Shown here piece by piece: positions 38,286 through 47,654 of a DNA stretch of 64,000 nt. This stretch comes from a bacterium (GTDB lineage: Bacteria; Planctomycetota; Planctomycetia; Pirellulales; Pirellulaceae), in assembly GCA_016124445.1 (NCBI GenBank), contig WGNR01000020.1, positions 369,652 to 433,651 of the forward strand. Direction: 5' to 3'. The first letter of the stretch is position 1. Each line of letters starts with the position of its first letter. The position numbers and the translations under genes are program-made. Under the pieces are notes generated by a model. It saw only the letters and a list, made by a program, of their open reading frames with translations, was not told the DNA's origin and did no database searches.

Positions 38286-41006
38286 GTGTATCACGAAGAG
38301 CATGTACCCGGCTTGAACCTGCTGGTCGAGCTGTTGGATCAGGTTGTCCGCGAGCAAGTGGGCGATTCTTTAGCAGAAACCATGGGACGCATTCGACGAA
38401 TGGCCCTCGAACGCCGAGCGGGCTTGCCCGATGCCGAACAGCGGCTGTTGGATGAAATCGGACGGATTCCCAAAGAACAGTTACGCATGGTTATCCGTTG
38501 GCTGAGTCTTTATTTCGACCTTGCCAACCTGGCCGAAGATTACCAGCGTGTGCGGATCCTGGATCAGCGAGCCATTGCCGCCGAAGCGGAAGGGCTGCCC
38601 CGGGGGGAATCGATCGCCGATGCCGTTCGTCAACTGGCCGAAGACAATTGCAGCGCTGCCGAAATGCAAGAGTGGCTCGATCGCCTGGCAATCATGCCGG
38701 TCTTCACCGCCCACCCCAGCGAAGCCAAACGCCGCACCACGCGCGAACTGCTGCGTCGACTGCGCGATCACTTGCCAGCGCTGGAAGACGACCCGCACGA
38801 CGACGTTTTCGAGGCCGCCCTGAGCGATCTCACGTTACTGTGGCAAACCGACTCGCTTCGTCCGCAGCGTCCAGAGGTAATGGGTGAAGTGGAACGAGGG
38901 CTCTTCTTTGCCGAAGCATTGTGGGATGTTGCTCCGCAGATCTATCGCGAGATGCGGATGGCATTGGCCCGCTATTACCCGCTGCATCAATTCGAGATCA
39001 AACCATTTTTAACATTCGGCAGTTGGATCGGCGGCGATCGCGACGGGCATCCGTTCGTCACCGCCAAGGTCACCCAGGCCACGCTTGGCCTGCTGCGTAG
39101 GACCGCGCTCGAGCGGCACCTGGCTTATTGCCGTGAACTGAAGAAGACGATCGTCACTTCCGATCGCCAGGCAGCCGTCAGCGACGAGATTCGCGAGAAG
39201 CTCAATGCCGCAAGCAGCAAGTGGGAAGAGTTCCGCCAGCGACTGGAGGGTGTTTCGCCCAGCGAAGTCTACCGCTGTTACTTGAAGATGATTGAATTCC
39301 GGCTTGAGGTCTCCCTTGGGATGACTTCGGTCGAAGGAGCCGAACAGGCCATCTACCATCAGCCGGACCAGTTGACCGAAGAAGTCGAACTGCTGCGCGA
39401 AAGCATGCTGGAACATCTGGGCCGCCGCGTGGTCGATCGATATCTCGACCCGTGGAAAGATCGCCTGCAAACGTTCGGGTTCCATTTCTTCTCACTCGAT
39501 ATCCGCCAAGATTCCGACGGGCATCGCAATGCGCTGCGCGAGATTCTGTTTGCCGACTTGCCAACCGATCAGCCGATCGACGAAGCGACCTGGATTAGCA
39601 AACTTACCGACCTGAAAACGGTTCCGACGGTCGAACAGGCCAAACTGAGCGAGATGACCGTCGAAGTCTTGGCCACGTTCGGCGTGTTGGCCGATACGAT
39701 GGAAGCAGGTGGGACGCGGCCATTTGGTGGTTACGTGATCAGCATGACCCATCAGGCCACCGATGTGCTGGCCGTGTTGTGGCTCTGGAGTTATGTCTGG
39801 AACCAGCGTTACCCAAACAAACCACGACCTTACTTGCCAATATCGCCGCTGTTCGAAACGATCGACGACCTGGAGCGTGCTCCGGTGATCTTCGAGGCGA
39901 TGCTCAAGCAATCGGCCTATCGCGATTACCTCGCTCAGCAGCCGCGGCTGGAACAAATGATCATGGTGGGCTACTCCGACAGCACCAAGGATGGCGGTTA
40001 CCTGACCGCATCATGGAAGCTGCATCAGGCCCAAGAACGTCTGGCCCAGGTCGCCGAGAAGCACCACATCGAGATGACCATCTTCCATGGCCGCGGCGGA
40101 AGTCTCGGTCGCGGCGGCGGTCCGGCCGCTCGTGGTATTCAGTCGCTGCCTCCCCAGGCGGTCGATGGCAAGTTGCGATTGACCGAACAGGGCGAAGTGC
40201 TGGCCGAACGTTACGACAACGCGGTGATCGCCCATCGGCATATCGAGCAGTTGACCAACGCCACGCTGCTGGTCAGCGCGGCGAAGCCATCCGGAGCGAT
40301 GGAAACCTGGAAAGAACATACCGAAGCGATGTCACAGGCCGCGCTGACGAAGTACCGCGAGCTGGTCTCGCATCCGGACTTTCTGCGGTACTTCGACCTA
40401 GCCACCCCGATTAGCGATATCGAGAGCCTTCCGATCGGTTCTCGCCCGGCACGTCGTCGCGAGCGAAAGTCCTTGAAAGATCTGCGTGCGATTCCGTGGA
40501 CGTTTGCCTGGACCCAATCTCGGCACCTGTTGCCGGCCTGGTATGGCATGGGGACCGGAATTCGAACCTTCGTCGATTCCCAGGGAGGCAACTGGGAATC
40601 GCTCCAAGAGATGTATCAGCAGTGGCCCGTCTTTCAGGCCACGATCGACAATGCCGAGTTGGCCCTGGCCAAGGCCGACATGGAGATCGCCCACGACTAC
40701 GCGGAGCTTTCCGGCACAGCTCAGGAAGAGATCTGGCAGATGATCGAGGCCGAATATCGGCTGACCTGCGGAGCGATCTGTTTGATTCGTCAGCAGCACG
40801 AACTGTTGGAGAAGATCGGCTGGCTCAGCCGCAGTATCCACAGCCGAAACCCGTACGTCGATCCGTTGAACCTGATTCAGATTCAACTGATGAAGCAAAG
40901 CCGCGCTGATGGCAATGCGCAAAACGACGACACGGAAGATGGCCTGCAGCACATGGTTCGCTTGACCATCCAAGGCATCGCGGCCGGCTTGCGGTCGACC
41001 GGTTAA
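38286..41006 (+). CDS. ppc: phosphoenolpyruvate carboxylase
   Basis: A 906-residue protein with all catalytic landmarks of bacterial PEPC: FTAHPSEAKRRT (catalytic histidine), GSWIGGDRDGHPFVT, LDIRQDSDGH, VGYSDSTKDGGYLTA, and the flexible loop FHGRGGSLGRGGGP. It ends GLRSTG where the family usually has RNTG. It converts PEP and bicarbonate to oxaloacetate in the cytosol, an anaplerotic reaction. The start is a GTG; no stronger ATG alternative exists in frame nearby, and the N-terminal alignment (EEHVPGLNLLVELLDQVV) supports it. Its stop lies 8 bp from the convergent PAP2 gene. Confidence 0.95.
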   Translation: MYHEEHVPGLNLLVELLDQVVREQVGDSLAETMGRIRRMALERRAGLPDAEQRLLDEIGRIPKEQLRMVIRWLSLYFDLANLAEDYQRVRILDQRAIAAEAEGLPRGESIADAVRQLAEDNCSAAEMQEWLDRLAIMPVFTAHPSEAKRRTTRELLRRLRDHLPALEDDPHDDVFEAALSDLTLLWQTDSLRPQRPEVMGEVERGLFFAEALWDVAPQIYREMRMALARYYPLHQFEIKPFLTFGSWIGGDRDGHPFVTAKVTQATLGLLRRTALERHLAYCRELKKTIVTSDRQAAVSDEIREKLNAASSKWEEFRQRLEGVSPSEVYRCYLKMIEFRLEVSLGMTSVEGAEQAIYHQPDQLTEEVELLRESMLEHLGRRVVDRYLDPWKDRLQTFGFHFFSLDIRQDSDGHRNALREILFADLPTDQPIDEATWISKLTDLKTVPTVEQAKLSEMTVEVLATFGVLADTMEAGGTRPFGGYVISMTHQATDVLAVLWLWSYVWNQRYPNKPRPYLPISPLFETIDDLERAPVIFEAMLKQSAYRDYLAQQPRLEQMIMVGYSDSTKDGGYLTASWKLHQAQERLAQVAEKHHIEMTIFHGRGGSLGRGGGPAARGIQSLPPQAVDGKLRLTEQGEVLAERYDNAVIAHRHIEQLTNATLLVSAAKPSGAMETWKEHTEAMSQAALTKYRELVSHPDFLRYFDLATPISDIESLPIGSRPARRRERKSLKDLRAIPWTFAWTQSRHLLPAWYGMGTGIRTFVDSQGGNWESLQEMYQQWPVFQATIDNAELALAKADMEIAHDYAELSGTAQEEIWQMIEAEYRLTCGAICLIRQQHELLEKIGWLSRSIHSRNPYVDPLNLIQIQLMKQSRADGNAQNDDTEDGLQHMVRLTIQGIAAGLRSTG

Positions 41007-41014
41007 TCGCTCGC

Positions 41015-42106
41015 TTAATGGGCGTACTCGAAACCAATCCCCACGCCATTTGGCTGGGGATAGGCGAAGAGGTGGTAACTGAGGTCAGGCCGGTACGAAT
41101 GGTCGACTGCCGTTTCGGCCAGGTACGCCAGAAACCATCCCAGGGCGACTTGCGAGAAATAATGCGCGTCATCATTCACTCGCGAGATGGCGGGCAGCGT
41201 TGAAGCGACGTAGAGACCACCTTTGAGCCATAAGTTGTCGGTCATCTTCGCCGCTGAGATAAACGGGATCGCTCCCATGAACGCATGTCCGCTTACACCG
41301 TTGGTGTCGCGCAGCGGATGCCACTCGGAAGACTCCGGTGTTTCGTCTGGACGTCCGGCACCGGTCAAACGCTGCAGAGCTAACATCGGTGGAGCACCGA
41401 CCAATAGCGTCCGCGTCGAACGCCATCCCCACTCGGCCGCTTCCGGCCCCAACGGCAAGTCCTGAAGCAATGGTTCCGCGAGTGCCAGTCCGACGAAGAG
41501 CGGGATTGTGTACTTTCCATTCCCCAGAATCTTGGGCTTGTGCAACGTTTCGTAAACATCGTCGTACGGGGATAGCACCACGTTGTCGATATACCCGTCT
41601 CGGATCGCCTTTTCGTCAAAGCCGGTGTTGGCCATGACACCGGCTACCGCGACTCCACTGGCCAATAAGGTCATCCCGCTGGCGGAATAGAACTCGGCAT
41701 AGTCGGAACAGATGCCTGCCCACTGCTGGGATAACATCGAACCATAAGTCACGCGCTCCTTTTCAAACGAGGGCAAAGAATCCAGAGGCTCGATCTTCAA
41801 TTCCGGCAATGTTTCGAAATCAATCGAAGTCGATTCATCCCACGATGACTGAAAGGGAGTTTCGTACTCGATCGCGCTTGCCAGTTGAACGGATGATTCG
41901 CGAGCTGGCTCTTCTGCCGCTTCTTCAGCTGGTTTGGGCTTTTCCTGAATCGAGGCAACTTTCTCAGGCAGATCGAGCATTGCCGGTACGTTTGTCTCGG
42001 CCAGTGCTGCGGCTGACGAACTGGCGGAGGTTGGCAGCGTTGAACAACCGCTCGACACCCCGAGTACGAGCAAAACCAAGCAGATATAGCGAACCGCAGT
42101 CGACAT
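41015..42106 (-). CDS. PAP2-family phosphatase lipoprotein
   Basis: From the ATG at 42106 the protein is 363 residues. It has a lipoprotein signal (LVLLVLGVSSGC), an acidic, alanine/glutamate-rich linker, then a PAP2 domain in the last ~200 residues. Motifs: LQRLTGAGRP (C1-like, with the lysine position altered), NGVSGHAFMGA (C2, V for the usual P), and SRVNDDAHYFSQVALG (C3, SRxxxxxH). The key histidines and arginines are kept, so phosphatase activity on lipid or isoprenoid phosphates is plausible at the outer surface of a membrane. The long in-frame extension to 42169 precedes the signal and is rejected. Confidence 0.85.
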   Translation of the reverse strand: MSTAVRYICLVLLVLGVSSGCSTLPTSASSSAAALAETNVPAMLDLPEKVASIQEKPKPAEEAAEEPARESSVQLASAIEYETPFQSSWDESTSIDFETLPELKIEPLDSLPSFEKERVTYGSMLSQQWAGICSDYAEFYSASGMTLLASGVAVAGVMANTGFDEKAIRDGYIDNVVLSPYDDVYETLHKPKILGNGKYTIPLFVGLALAEPLLQDLPLGPEAAEWGWRSTRTLLVGAPPMLALQRLTGAGRPDETPESSEWHPLRDTNGVSGHAFMGAIPFISAAKMTDNLWLKGGLYVASTLPAISRVNDDAHYFSQVALGWFLAYLAETAVDHSYRPDLSYHLFAYPQPNGVGIGFEYAH

Positions 42107-42468
42107 CGCGCTGCCCCGAGTATTGAGCCTATCAAAGCTGTGCGCTGCTCGGGGGTTAGATGACAGCACCCGCTTGTCGTTGCTCGAATTGAAAGTGGAG
42201 ACTGAATCCTTCTGCTTTCGGGCTTGGCCGTCCGGTCAGAAGGAGAATGGTGAATACGGCTCCACGCCGAGTCATGTCAACGCCGAGTCACTACTGGCCG
42301 GTTAATTTCACTTAATGAGAGGCGTTGAATACCCACCTTTGGCTGGTGAATCAATTGATTGACGGCGGCTGTCTTGGCGAACACAATGGACGAAAGCACA
42401 TGGGGCCGATGTCATCGATCAGATCCGCCCCCTCTAATTACCTGCCACCCACTTCTTTTGGTTCTGCC
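42107..42468. other. intergenic region left of the CRISPR-Cas module
   Basis: About 360 bp between the PAP2 gene and the sulfatase remnant. No coding sequence is supported. It contains short palindromes (a CACC/GGTG hairpin near 42333 and TCAATTGA near 42351) and presumably the old promoter of the truncated sulfatase. Confidence 0.4.
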
Positions 42469-42645
42469 ATGAATTCGAATCCCGCAAAGCGTTCCCCGAT
42501 CGGCGTAGATTTCCCGCGACATTATCGACTGAAATGCATGATATTGCTTTTCGTTGCGATCGGACAGCTCGCCTGGTGTTCGATTAGCGGTGCCGAAGAA
42601 AAACGGCCCCCGAATATCGTCTTCATTCTGGCCGACGATAAGTAG
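42469..42645 (+). pseudogene. truncated sulfatase N-terminus
   Basis: Starting at the ATG at 42469, 58 codons encode a polar lead, a hydrophobic signal segment (CMILLFVAIGQLAWCSISGA) and then KRPPNIVFILADDK, the first metal-binding strand of type I sulfatases. The frame stops immediately after this lysine. No continuation of a sulfatase (C-x-P/A-x-R motif) is found in any frame of the next kilobase, where the CRISPR effector genes begin. It looks like the 5' stub of a sulfatase gene whose remainder was lost, possibly when the CRISPR-Cas module arrived. Confidence 0.7.
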
Positions 42646-42793
42646 AATTTCAGTTGCAACGGTGGATGGAATACCCGAAAAAAGTAGCGTTTTACGCGGA
42701 TAACCGGATGATTGCGAGTTGAGGTAGTTTTCGACAGATTCCGGTCAAATTCAGGCGATTAACTACACTTTGCTACACGATCGAATGCCTGAT

Positions 42794-44392
42794 TCATTCA
42801 TTTCTTTGGTCACCGGCTGAGAAGAGCCCCAATCCGAAATGGCTTCCGTAACCGATTGCCAGTGGACAAGTAATCGGCTCGTCGAAGTATAACGAAAGTC
42901 CGAAGGCCTTTGATTCGGGCGGCTGAGGCTTATCGGGTTGGCGTGATCTAATGTATGTCAATAAGTGTTTCGCTGCCAAGCGGCGATGTCCGGAACTTAG
43001 ATCATTGTTCCAAATCTCGATCTTTTGTGGTTCCGGCAACTTTCGGCAATGAAGCTCGCGGCGGACATCGTCCTCCAGCGTATACCGACCCCGCTTGAGC
43101 TTTAAATGTCGCGATGGTACGTAGGGCGTTTCACTATGAATCACGGTCGATCTGCCTAATATCGGAAGTTCGCCACCGCTGCTGCCATGGATCTGATGTC
43201 GAATTTCATCGAGCGAACCAAACCCGATCCAACGAAGTACGATGCGGGGGATCTTCTTTGCCCAGGTAAATCGCAACCTTCTGATGGCCTGTTGGGCAGC
43301 ATCATCCAGCCCCATGGGAGCATGAATGAGCATGTGATCGATCCGGCCGTCGCCTTGCAGGCTTAGTGGGACAAAGTGTGCGTGCTGGTGGTTCTGTTGT
43401 AGTGGCATGCCATCAATGGTGCGGCCAATGATTGAATCGGAGTGATCCTGAACATCGCGTTTAAGAATGCGTACCAACGCGGCGTGGAGTGCCTCGGCCT
43501 GAGGCAGACAGCGAGTCATTGACGGAAGCCGTGATGCCTTGTCACGATCGATTGCCAAGGCAATCAATGCAGCTTCAACAGGCTTGGCGGGAGCAGGTCG
43601 ACATCTTGTCGCCGCGATGCGTGAATTCGGTTGCGGCTCACAGTAAAGAACCTCTCTGGTTCCTGGGGTCGCACTCCAGCGGAACTTTCTTACATCGGCC
43701 GTATCCCACGACAAACAATCGACCAGATTGATAGGGAATGCTGCTTCTAATTTCTTCTTAGCCGCCGGACTCAACTTATTGCCCTTTTCCGCAGCCTCTC
43801 GCTCAATGGCGTTCTCCAAAGAACTGATTCGCCATTGGGCATAATCGGATTGGGGGACCGGCGCCAAAAGACGCAGAGGATCATCCGATTGAGATGCTCC
43901 TTCACTCAGCGGACGAATCCAGGTTTCATCCAGCTGGTGATCCTCAACCAGCCTTGCATCGGCCCATGATTCAGAGCGGCCGAGATACGTGATTGAACCA
44001 ATCAAGTGATCAAGTAGCTTCCGCGTTTCGTTTGACAGATCAACGTCATAATAAAGCAGTAAAGAACTATCTTTGGGAAGACGCAAAAAAGCATCGATCA
44101 CCTTGGTCGTATTTTCTTTCTTTCCTTGAATAATCGGCATGTAGTGGCGCGAATGTGCCTCGAACGCTGGCGGCAGGCGATACGACGGTAACGCCCCAGC
44201 GAGTTGTTCCAGCAACTGGGTTGCCACTAGCGGTGGTTTTTCCCAATGAAGGCGCGTATAGCCAACCGATAGAAGCGTTCGCAGAATTCGCCACGGGCTA
44301 GGAGGCCATTCAACGCGACCCTCGTTTACATGCGTCCCATTAAGGGTGGCATGATAGCGATGGGCAGGAAAGGTGAATTCAATGGTAGGCAT
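42794..44392 (-). CDS. csb2: type I-G CRISPR protein Csb2 (Cas5-Cas6 fusion)
   Basis: A 532-residue protein with the characteristic Csb2/GSU0054 N-terminus: MPTIEFTFPAHRYHAT, then the conserved VEWPPSPWRILRTL block. The N-terminal half corresponds to the Cas5 RAMP fold and the C-terminal half to the Cas6-like fold that cuts the repeat RNA (a glycine-rich IGYGSHFGLGLF segment lies near the end). It would process pre-crRNA and cap the 5' end of the crRNA in the Cascade complex. It is the last gene of the minus-strand effector operon, 20 bp after csb1. Confidence 0.93.
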   Translation of the reverse strand: MPTIEFTFPAHRYHATLNGTHVNEGRVEWPPSPWRILRTLLSVGYTRLHWEKPPLVATQLLEQLAGALPSYRLPPAFEAHSRHYMPIIQGKKENTTKVIDAFLRLPKDSSLLLYYDVDLSNETRKLLDHLIGSITYLGRSESWADARLVEDHQLDETWIRPLSEGASQSDDPLRLLAPVPQSDYAQWRISSLENAIEREAAEKGNKLSPAAKKKLEAAFPINLVDCLSWDTADVRKFRWSATPGTREVLYCEPQPNSRIAATRCRPAPAKPVEAALIALAIDRDKASRLPSMTRCLPQAEALHAALVRILKRDVQDHSDSIIGRTIDGMPLQQNHQHAHFVPLSLQGDGRIDHMLIHAPMGLDDAAQQAIRRLRFTWAKKIPRIVLRWIGFGSLDEIRHQIHGSSGGELPILGRSTVIHSETPYVPSRHLKLKRGRYTLEDDVRRELHCRKLPEPQKIEIWNNDLSSGHRRLAAKHLLTYIRSRQPDKPQPPESKAFGLSLYFDEPITCPLAIGYGSHFGLGLFSAGDQRNE

Positions 44393-44412
44393 GGGGAGAG
44401 TTCTCGATCGGA

Positions 44413-45381
44413 TTACAGCTTGTAGGAAACGACCGTTACGCCGTTCTCTCCGGCGAAGGTTTCCTGGCAGGATTTGATCGCCGCCGAAAGCTCTTGCTCA
44501 AGCTGCTCGCAGGTGGGGAGCTCAAAACCGTCAGGACGCATTGCGACGATGGTAGTCATTTTCTCATGATCGACTTCCAGATCGCAGGCCGTTCGTAGCC
44601 GTAAGTCACCATCGATCAGCTTGCGAATCTTGAACATCGCCAGCAGAACCAAAAGACGGGTTGCCTGATCGCTTAGTCCATACCCTCGGATCTGCGCCAG
44701 ATCGATATTGAAGTGTGCCGTAATCTTTTTGGCCGTGAATTCTTCACGCGAGAAAGGAACGTTGCCAAAGCCTTTCGAGGTATCTCCGCTCGGATCGACG
44801 TGATCGTTCTTAACGCCACCAGACATGGCGATCTCAACCTGTTCTGCTTCGATAAAGGCCGAGAGCGCCCGCGCGATACGCAATCGACCTCCTGCAAGCT
44901 CCTTCTTAGCGAGAAATATGCCGTGAACCAGTGAATTCGCGTCGTACTTGAATAGCGTTTCCGCGAGGATCTTTCGATTAATGGGACCGGTTGCAAGAAC
45001 GGCAAGCTCTTCTTTGAGCTGCTTAGCAAAACTCTGATCTTTGCCTTCTAGGATATAGGGACTATTAAGCCGATGGGCTTCGGTAATCGTACTGGTCAGG
45101 TAACTTCCATCTGCGTTGTTTACCCGCACATAGCTTAATCCTTGCAGTGGCTGAACGAGTTTGTCTTCGGCCTTATCCCAGCAAACTTCCTCGAGGCGGT
45201 TGGCCATGCTCTGGGCGCTTTCTACCAAGAGGCAAGTTCCATCTTCGACCTGATATTGCGCCGGTCCCAGGTCTGGGAAGCCGGTTGGCTGAAAGCGGCG
45301 AGTTTGGATCGGGCGAAGCGGAATCGAAAACAGCAAACGCGTCTGCTTACCATCAAGTAGCGAGTCGAGGTTCGAGCTCAT
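44413..45381 (-). CDS. csb1: type I-G CRISPR protein Csb1 (Cas7)
   Basis: A 322-residue protein of the Csb1/GSU0053 family. Recognisable parts are the RFQPTGFPDLGPAQY block near residue 30, LLVESAQSMANRLE, and the later LAQIRGYGLSDQATRLL region. Csb1 is the Cas7 backbone subunit that wraps the crRNA spacer in repeated copies. It lies between csx17 (53 bp gap) and csb2 (20 bp gap), the order expected in type I-G operons. Confidence 0.94.
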   Translation of the reverse strand: MSSNLDSLLDGKQTRLLFSIPLRPIQTRRFQPTGFPDLGPAQYQVEDGTCLLVESAQSMANRLEEVCWDKAEDKLVQPLQGLSYVRVNNADGSYLTSTITEAHRLNSPYILEGKDQSFAKQLKEELAVLATGPINRKILAETLFKYDANSLVHGIFLAKKELAGGRLRIARALSAFIEAEQVEIAMSGGVKNDHVDPSGDTSKGFGNVPFSREEFTAKKITAHFNIDLAQIRGYGLSDQATRLLVLLAMFKIRKLIDGDLRLRTACDLEVDHEKMTTIVAMRPDGFELPTCEQLEQELSAAIKSCQETFAGENGVTVVSYKL

Positions 45382-45434
45382 GTTAATTCATTCCCTGCAA
45401 ATTACGTTTGATTGTGATTGTGAATGTGATTCTG

Positions 45435-47654
45435 TCAGGCCACATCGGATTCGTCTTCCAAAGGATCGGGCTCGATCGTTGCGTGTCCGATCGTCCAAAC
45501 CAGGGCATCAAGACTCCTGGTATCGATCGGAATGGCAAGCGATGACGCGATTCGACGAGCCATTGTTGAATTGCCCACGGCGGTCGATACGTACGGATGA
45601 ATACCGCTTGCTTTTAGACGCTGCGTTGCCAACCGCATCGCTCCAGCCAGATCGCCGGCATTCAATCTCGCCAGGGGAAGTGGATCGAGCTTAACTGAAA
45701 TCTCTGTATTGGACTCTCGTTTTAATTGCAGTGGCCCTGGGGCGTAACAAAGCTTCAGAGTCGCATATATCGAAAGCTGTTCGGCAATCTCGCGTTGGTT
45801 GGTTGCATCAGCCGTAAACTTGGCTGTCGACCAATCGAGAGCCATCAACGGTCGAACTAGCTTGGAAACCAATCGCTGGTCGACGTCCCCCTGCAGCCAA
45901 GCTTGAATATCGGAAAGCAGAGCTCCGGTCCCAGGTGCGGGGCAAAGGGCAAGATAGGGATTGCCGTCCCGCTTGCTCTCCAACATTCGACGCTTGATGA
46001 GTTGAATCAGATCGTCCGACAAATTTCGCCCGTGGCAAACCTGGTCAGGGCCGAAGGCTAATCGTTCGTGCAGAACATGAAATCGGTGTGCTGGCAAGAT
46101 GCCGCCCTTGGTATTGGCTTGGAGCGGAATCCAGTGACGGCGAATCGGGTTGGATCGATCAAAATACTTACCGTCGACCGACATTGCATGCTGGCCGGCG
46201 ATTGCCAGAGCGATACGGAACTCGGGCCGCATGGGCAGGGCCGTTTCTGCTATGAGCCACTCCGCCGAGAGCCCCCGCAACGGCTGAATCCCTCTGCTGC
46301 CTGTGAACTGGGGACTGCGAACGAGTTGTTCCTCGGCTTCCCCCAGCCGCAGAAGCAGTTGCAGCCATCGCATGGGAACATCACCCTCCCGGCAGCAATC
46401 AAGCATCGCATCTTGAATTCGACGCGTGGCCTGAGAAATCGAAGCGGGTGCGTTTTTGTCGGCGGCCTTGCTTTCCAGGCGTTCGTACCACGGGACGATT
46501 TCGTCCAGAAGGTTTTGATTCGGTTGCTCTCGAACGTGCCAAACACCCAGGGGAACCGCTAGATTCGACAGACCATTGCGTTCGATATAGCCATAACGCT
46601 GGAAGGCGCTAATCCCTCGAGCAACTCCCAAGCGGGCAATCGCTCTAGCTGTTTCCAGGGGACGGGTGGCGATTTTGCGATCGGTCTGACAACGAGCTTC
46701 GGCAATCAAGCCGTGGATCTCTTCAAAGCTGGCGAAGTTCTCCCACAGGGGCATCCACTGTTCGCCTCGGCTGTTCTCGTCGGCCGCGCTACCATAGCCA
46801 GCGGGTGCAGAACGCACCGCAAACGGAGCTGCCGCCTGAGGCAAACTGTTGGCTAGTGCCCGCCGAGTCACTGACGAAACAAGTACGATCGCCCCTTCGA
46901 GGGTCAGGACGAAATCCCATGAGTTGATGTTTGTATCGGCGCTGAAACCGGTTGTTCCATTTGCGCCACCAGCAGCACCTGGGAAGAACTGGCCCACGGC
47001 GCTGCTATCGAGCCCGCTTTCAATCTCGCCAAGCAAGGCCCCGCGCAAGAAGCCTTCCGATGCAGGTTGAGCTGCGCCTTGTGCCGATGTCAAATCAAAA
47101 AGCTTTGTCAATTGCTGCATGAAGTTGTTGGTGAAGTCGAGTCGGCCATCGTTGCCCCCGGTTCCCAATAGCGCAGGATAAGCAGGACTTCCCTCTTCGG
47201 ACAAAGTGACCACCGCATCAAGCCAATCGCCCAAGGGACCATCCCACTGTTGGCGACATTTTTGAAGCATGTTTTCTTTTTCTTCGCCACTGGGGCGTAC
47301 ATCACGTTCGCCGACGATTTGACGGCTTTCGACAATCGCCTGGCGGTACGTTTCAAATCGCGAAGCGGTACTTTCGGAGATCGCGTCAAAACCTGAATGA
47401 TTATCTTTCGGATAAAACCCACTCCCCCCATTCCATGGCGCCACCAGTGGAGTCGGACTATAGCGATTCAGGAAGAACTCCAAAAGTTCTTGCTCGTTCA
47501 AACTGCTAAGCAAAACGAAAACACCATTGCGCCAAGCTCCGCGCGCCTGTGGATCCGCCTGCTGCGCAACGAGTCGTAGTACCCCGAGTGCCTTCAGGTA
47601 ATGTGCCAGCGGTGTGGTGCGACAGCCACGCAGGTGGTGAACATGAATTCCCAT
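45435..47654 (-). CDS. csx17: type I-G CRISPR protein Csx17 (large subunit, Cas8-like)
   Basis: A 739-residue protein. The N-terminus HHLRGCRTTPLAHYLKALGVLRL and the APWNGGSGFYPKD block are diagnostic of Csx17, the Cas8-type large subunit of type I-G (old I-U). It is expected to recognise the PAM and help open target DNA. Its start codon overlaps the cas3 stop by one base (TGATG), so translation of the two is coupled. Confidence 0.94.
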   Translation of the reverse strand: MGIHVHHLRGCRTTPLAHYLKALGVLRLVAQQADPQARGAWRNGVFVLLSSLNEQELLEFFLNRYSPTPLVAPWNGGSGFYPKDNHSGFDAISESTASRFETYRQAIVESRQIVGERDVRPSGEEKENMLQKCRQQWDGPLGDWLDAVVTLSEEGSPAYPALLGTGGNDGRLDFTNNFMQQLTKLFDLTSAQGAAQPASEGFLRGALLGEIESGLDSSAVGQFFPGAAGGANGTTGFSADTNINSWDFVLTLEGAIVLVSSVTRRALANSLPQAAAPFAVRSAPAGYGSAADENSRGEQWMPLWENFASFEEIHGLIAEARCQTDRKIATRPLETARAIARLGVARGISAFQRYGYIERNGLSNLAVPLGVWHVREQPNQNLLDEIVPWYERLESKAADKNAPASISQATRRIQDAMLDCCREGDVPMRWLQLLLRLGEAEEQLVRSPQFTGSRGIQPLRGLSAEWLIAETALPMRPEFRIALAIAGQHAMSVDGKYFDRSNPIRRHWIPLQANTKGGILPAHRFHVLHERLAFGPDQVCHGRNLSDDLIQLIKRRMLESKRDGNPYLALCPAPGTGALLSDIQAWLQGDVDQRLVSKLVRPLMALDWSTAKFTADATNQREIAEQLSIYATLKLCYAPGPLQLKRESNTEISVKLDPLPLARLNAGDLAGAMRLATQRLKASGIHPYVSTAVGNSTMARRIASSLAIPIDTRSLDALVWTIGHATIEPDPLEDESDVA

